A stretch of 64,000 nucleotides of DNA from Maritimibacter sp. (GTDB lineage Bacteria > Pseudomonadota > Alphaproteobacteria > Rhodobacterales > Rhodobacteraceae), in NCBI GenBank assembly GCA_002701395.1, contig NZVC01000033.1, positions 169,350 to 233,349 on the forward strand. Reading direction: 5' to 3'. The translations under genes were made by a program, and so were the position numbers. Under the pieces are notes generated by a model that was not told where the DNA came from, made no database searches, and saw only the letters and a program-made list of their open reading frames with translations. Every line of letters begins with the position of its first letter. The stretch's first letter is position 1. Positions 63,774 through 64,000 of this stretch are shown here, piece by piece.

Positions 63774-64000
63774 ATGGCCTGGGACAGGAACCAGATGGCC
63801 GAGCGCGCCGCGCAAGAGCTTGAAGACGGCATGTACGTGAACCTTGGGATCGGGATTCCGACGCTCGTGGCGAACTACATCCCCGAAGGCGTGGACGTGA
63901 CGCTGCAATCCGAAAACGGAATGCTGGGCATCGGTCCCTTCCCCACCGAGGATGCGGTGGACGCCGACCTGATCAACGCGGGTAAGCAAACGGTGACCGA
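63774..64000 (+). CDS. scoB: 3-oxoacid CoA-transferase subunit B (partial, runs off the window)
   Basis: The first 75 residues are present. [40 protein letters not shown] and [14 protein letters not shown] are typical of the beta subunit; the catalytic Glu is that of SENG. The frame is open to the window end. GGAGA lies before the ATG, which is 19 bp after the LOV kinase stop, so it is probably co-transcribed with that kinase rather than with scoA. Confidence 0.93.
   Translation, partial: MAWDRNQMAERAAQELEDGMYVNLGIGIPTLVANYIPEGVDVTLQSENGMLGIGPFPTEDAVDADLINAGKQTVT

Overview
The window reads as chromosomal DNA of a high-GC alphaproteobacterium of the Rhodobacterales (Roseobacter/Rhodobacter) type. 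Pointers are the cytochrome oxidase run ctaC-ctaB-(small gene)-ctaG-ctaE-surf1-thrC-M16 peptidase-GNAT, a VPLPA-CTERM surface protein, a HisN-type phosphatase, a lone LOV histidine kinase, and a GC-rich hairpin repeat with a GGACAGAAGAAG-like tail scattered between genes. No rRNA, tRNA, phage, transposase or CRISPR array was seen. Genes are dense and nearly all look like housekeeping or core accessory genes.

Layout. 0.4-9.3 kb: XRE regulator, hisN-like phosphatase, 8-oxoguanine deaminase, Tat-exported PhoX phosphatase behind tandem Pho-box-like repeats, NAD(P)-binding protein and guanine deaminase (minus strand), mgtE and 5-formyl-THF cyclo-ligase. 9.5-20.9 kb: YmdB-type phosphoesterase, SLC13 transporter, propionyl-CoA synthetase, a coiled-coil microprotein beside an AT-rich island, NAD kinase, glyA, VPLPA-CTERM protein, cupin with a Shine-Dalgarno-masking hairpin, small membrane proteins and a hydrolase. 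20.9-30.1 kb: acylphosphatase, DUF4389, methyltransferase, MFS pump, Gfo/Idh dehydrogenase, HDAC-like deacetylase, Nudix, DUF1178, SDR, threonine dehydratase-like enzyme and lysC. 30.2-40 kb: orphan Cache-domain protein, ptsP (PTS-Ntr enzyme I), a secreted internal-repeat protein, GNAT, flavin reductase, EEP nuclease-like protein, AI-2E permease and SulP transporter. 40.2-47.4 kb: methylthioadenosine phosphorylase, SDR-DoxX fusion, DUF2269, ribbon-helix-helix protein and adenine phosphoribosyltransferase, then LLM oxidoreductase, exported MBL-fold protein and FAD-linked 2-hydroxyacid dehydrogenase. 47.5-55.1 kb (minus): the aa3 oxidase assembly cluster, with a broken subunit II frame. 55.2-64 kb: tldD, dprA, topA, L,D-transpeptidase, and the two CoA-transferase subunits separated by a terminator and a LOV histidine kinase; the second subunit runs off the end.

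How the genes fit together. mtnP (releases adenine from methylthioadenosine) and apt (recaptures adenine) form a salvage pair. Guanine and 8-oxoguanine deaminases handle purine bases. ctaB, ctaG, surf1, ctaE and ctaC build the terminal oxidase. lysC and thrC belong to the aspartate family pathway. The most notable observations are the blue-light-type kinase between the CoA-transferase subunits, the single-base frame break in ctaC, two genes whose ribosome site lies inside a near-perfect inverted repeat (hisN, cupin), three copies of a dispersed intergenic hairpin repeat, and two FNR-like dyads, one of them in the ctaC/tldD divergent region.
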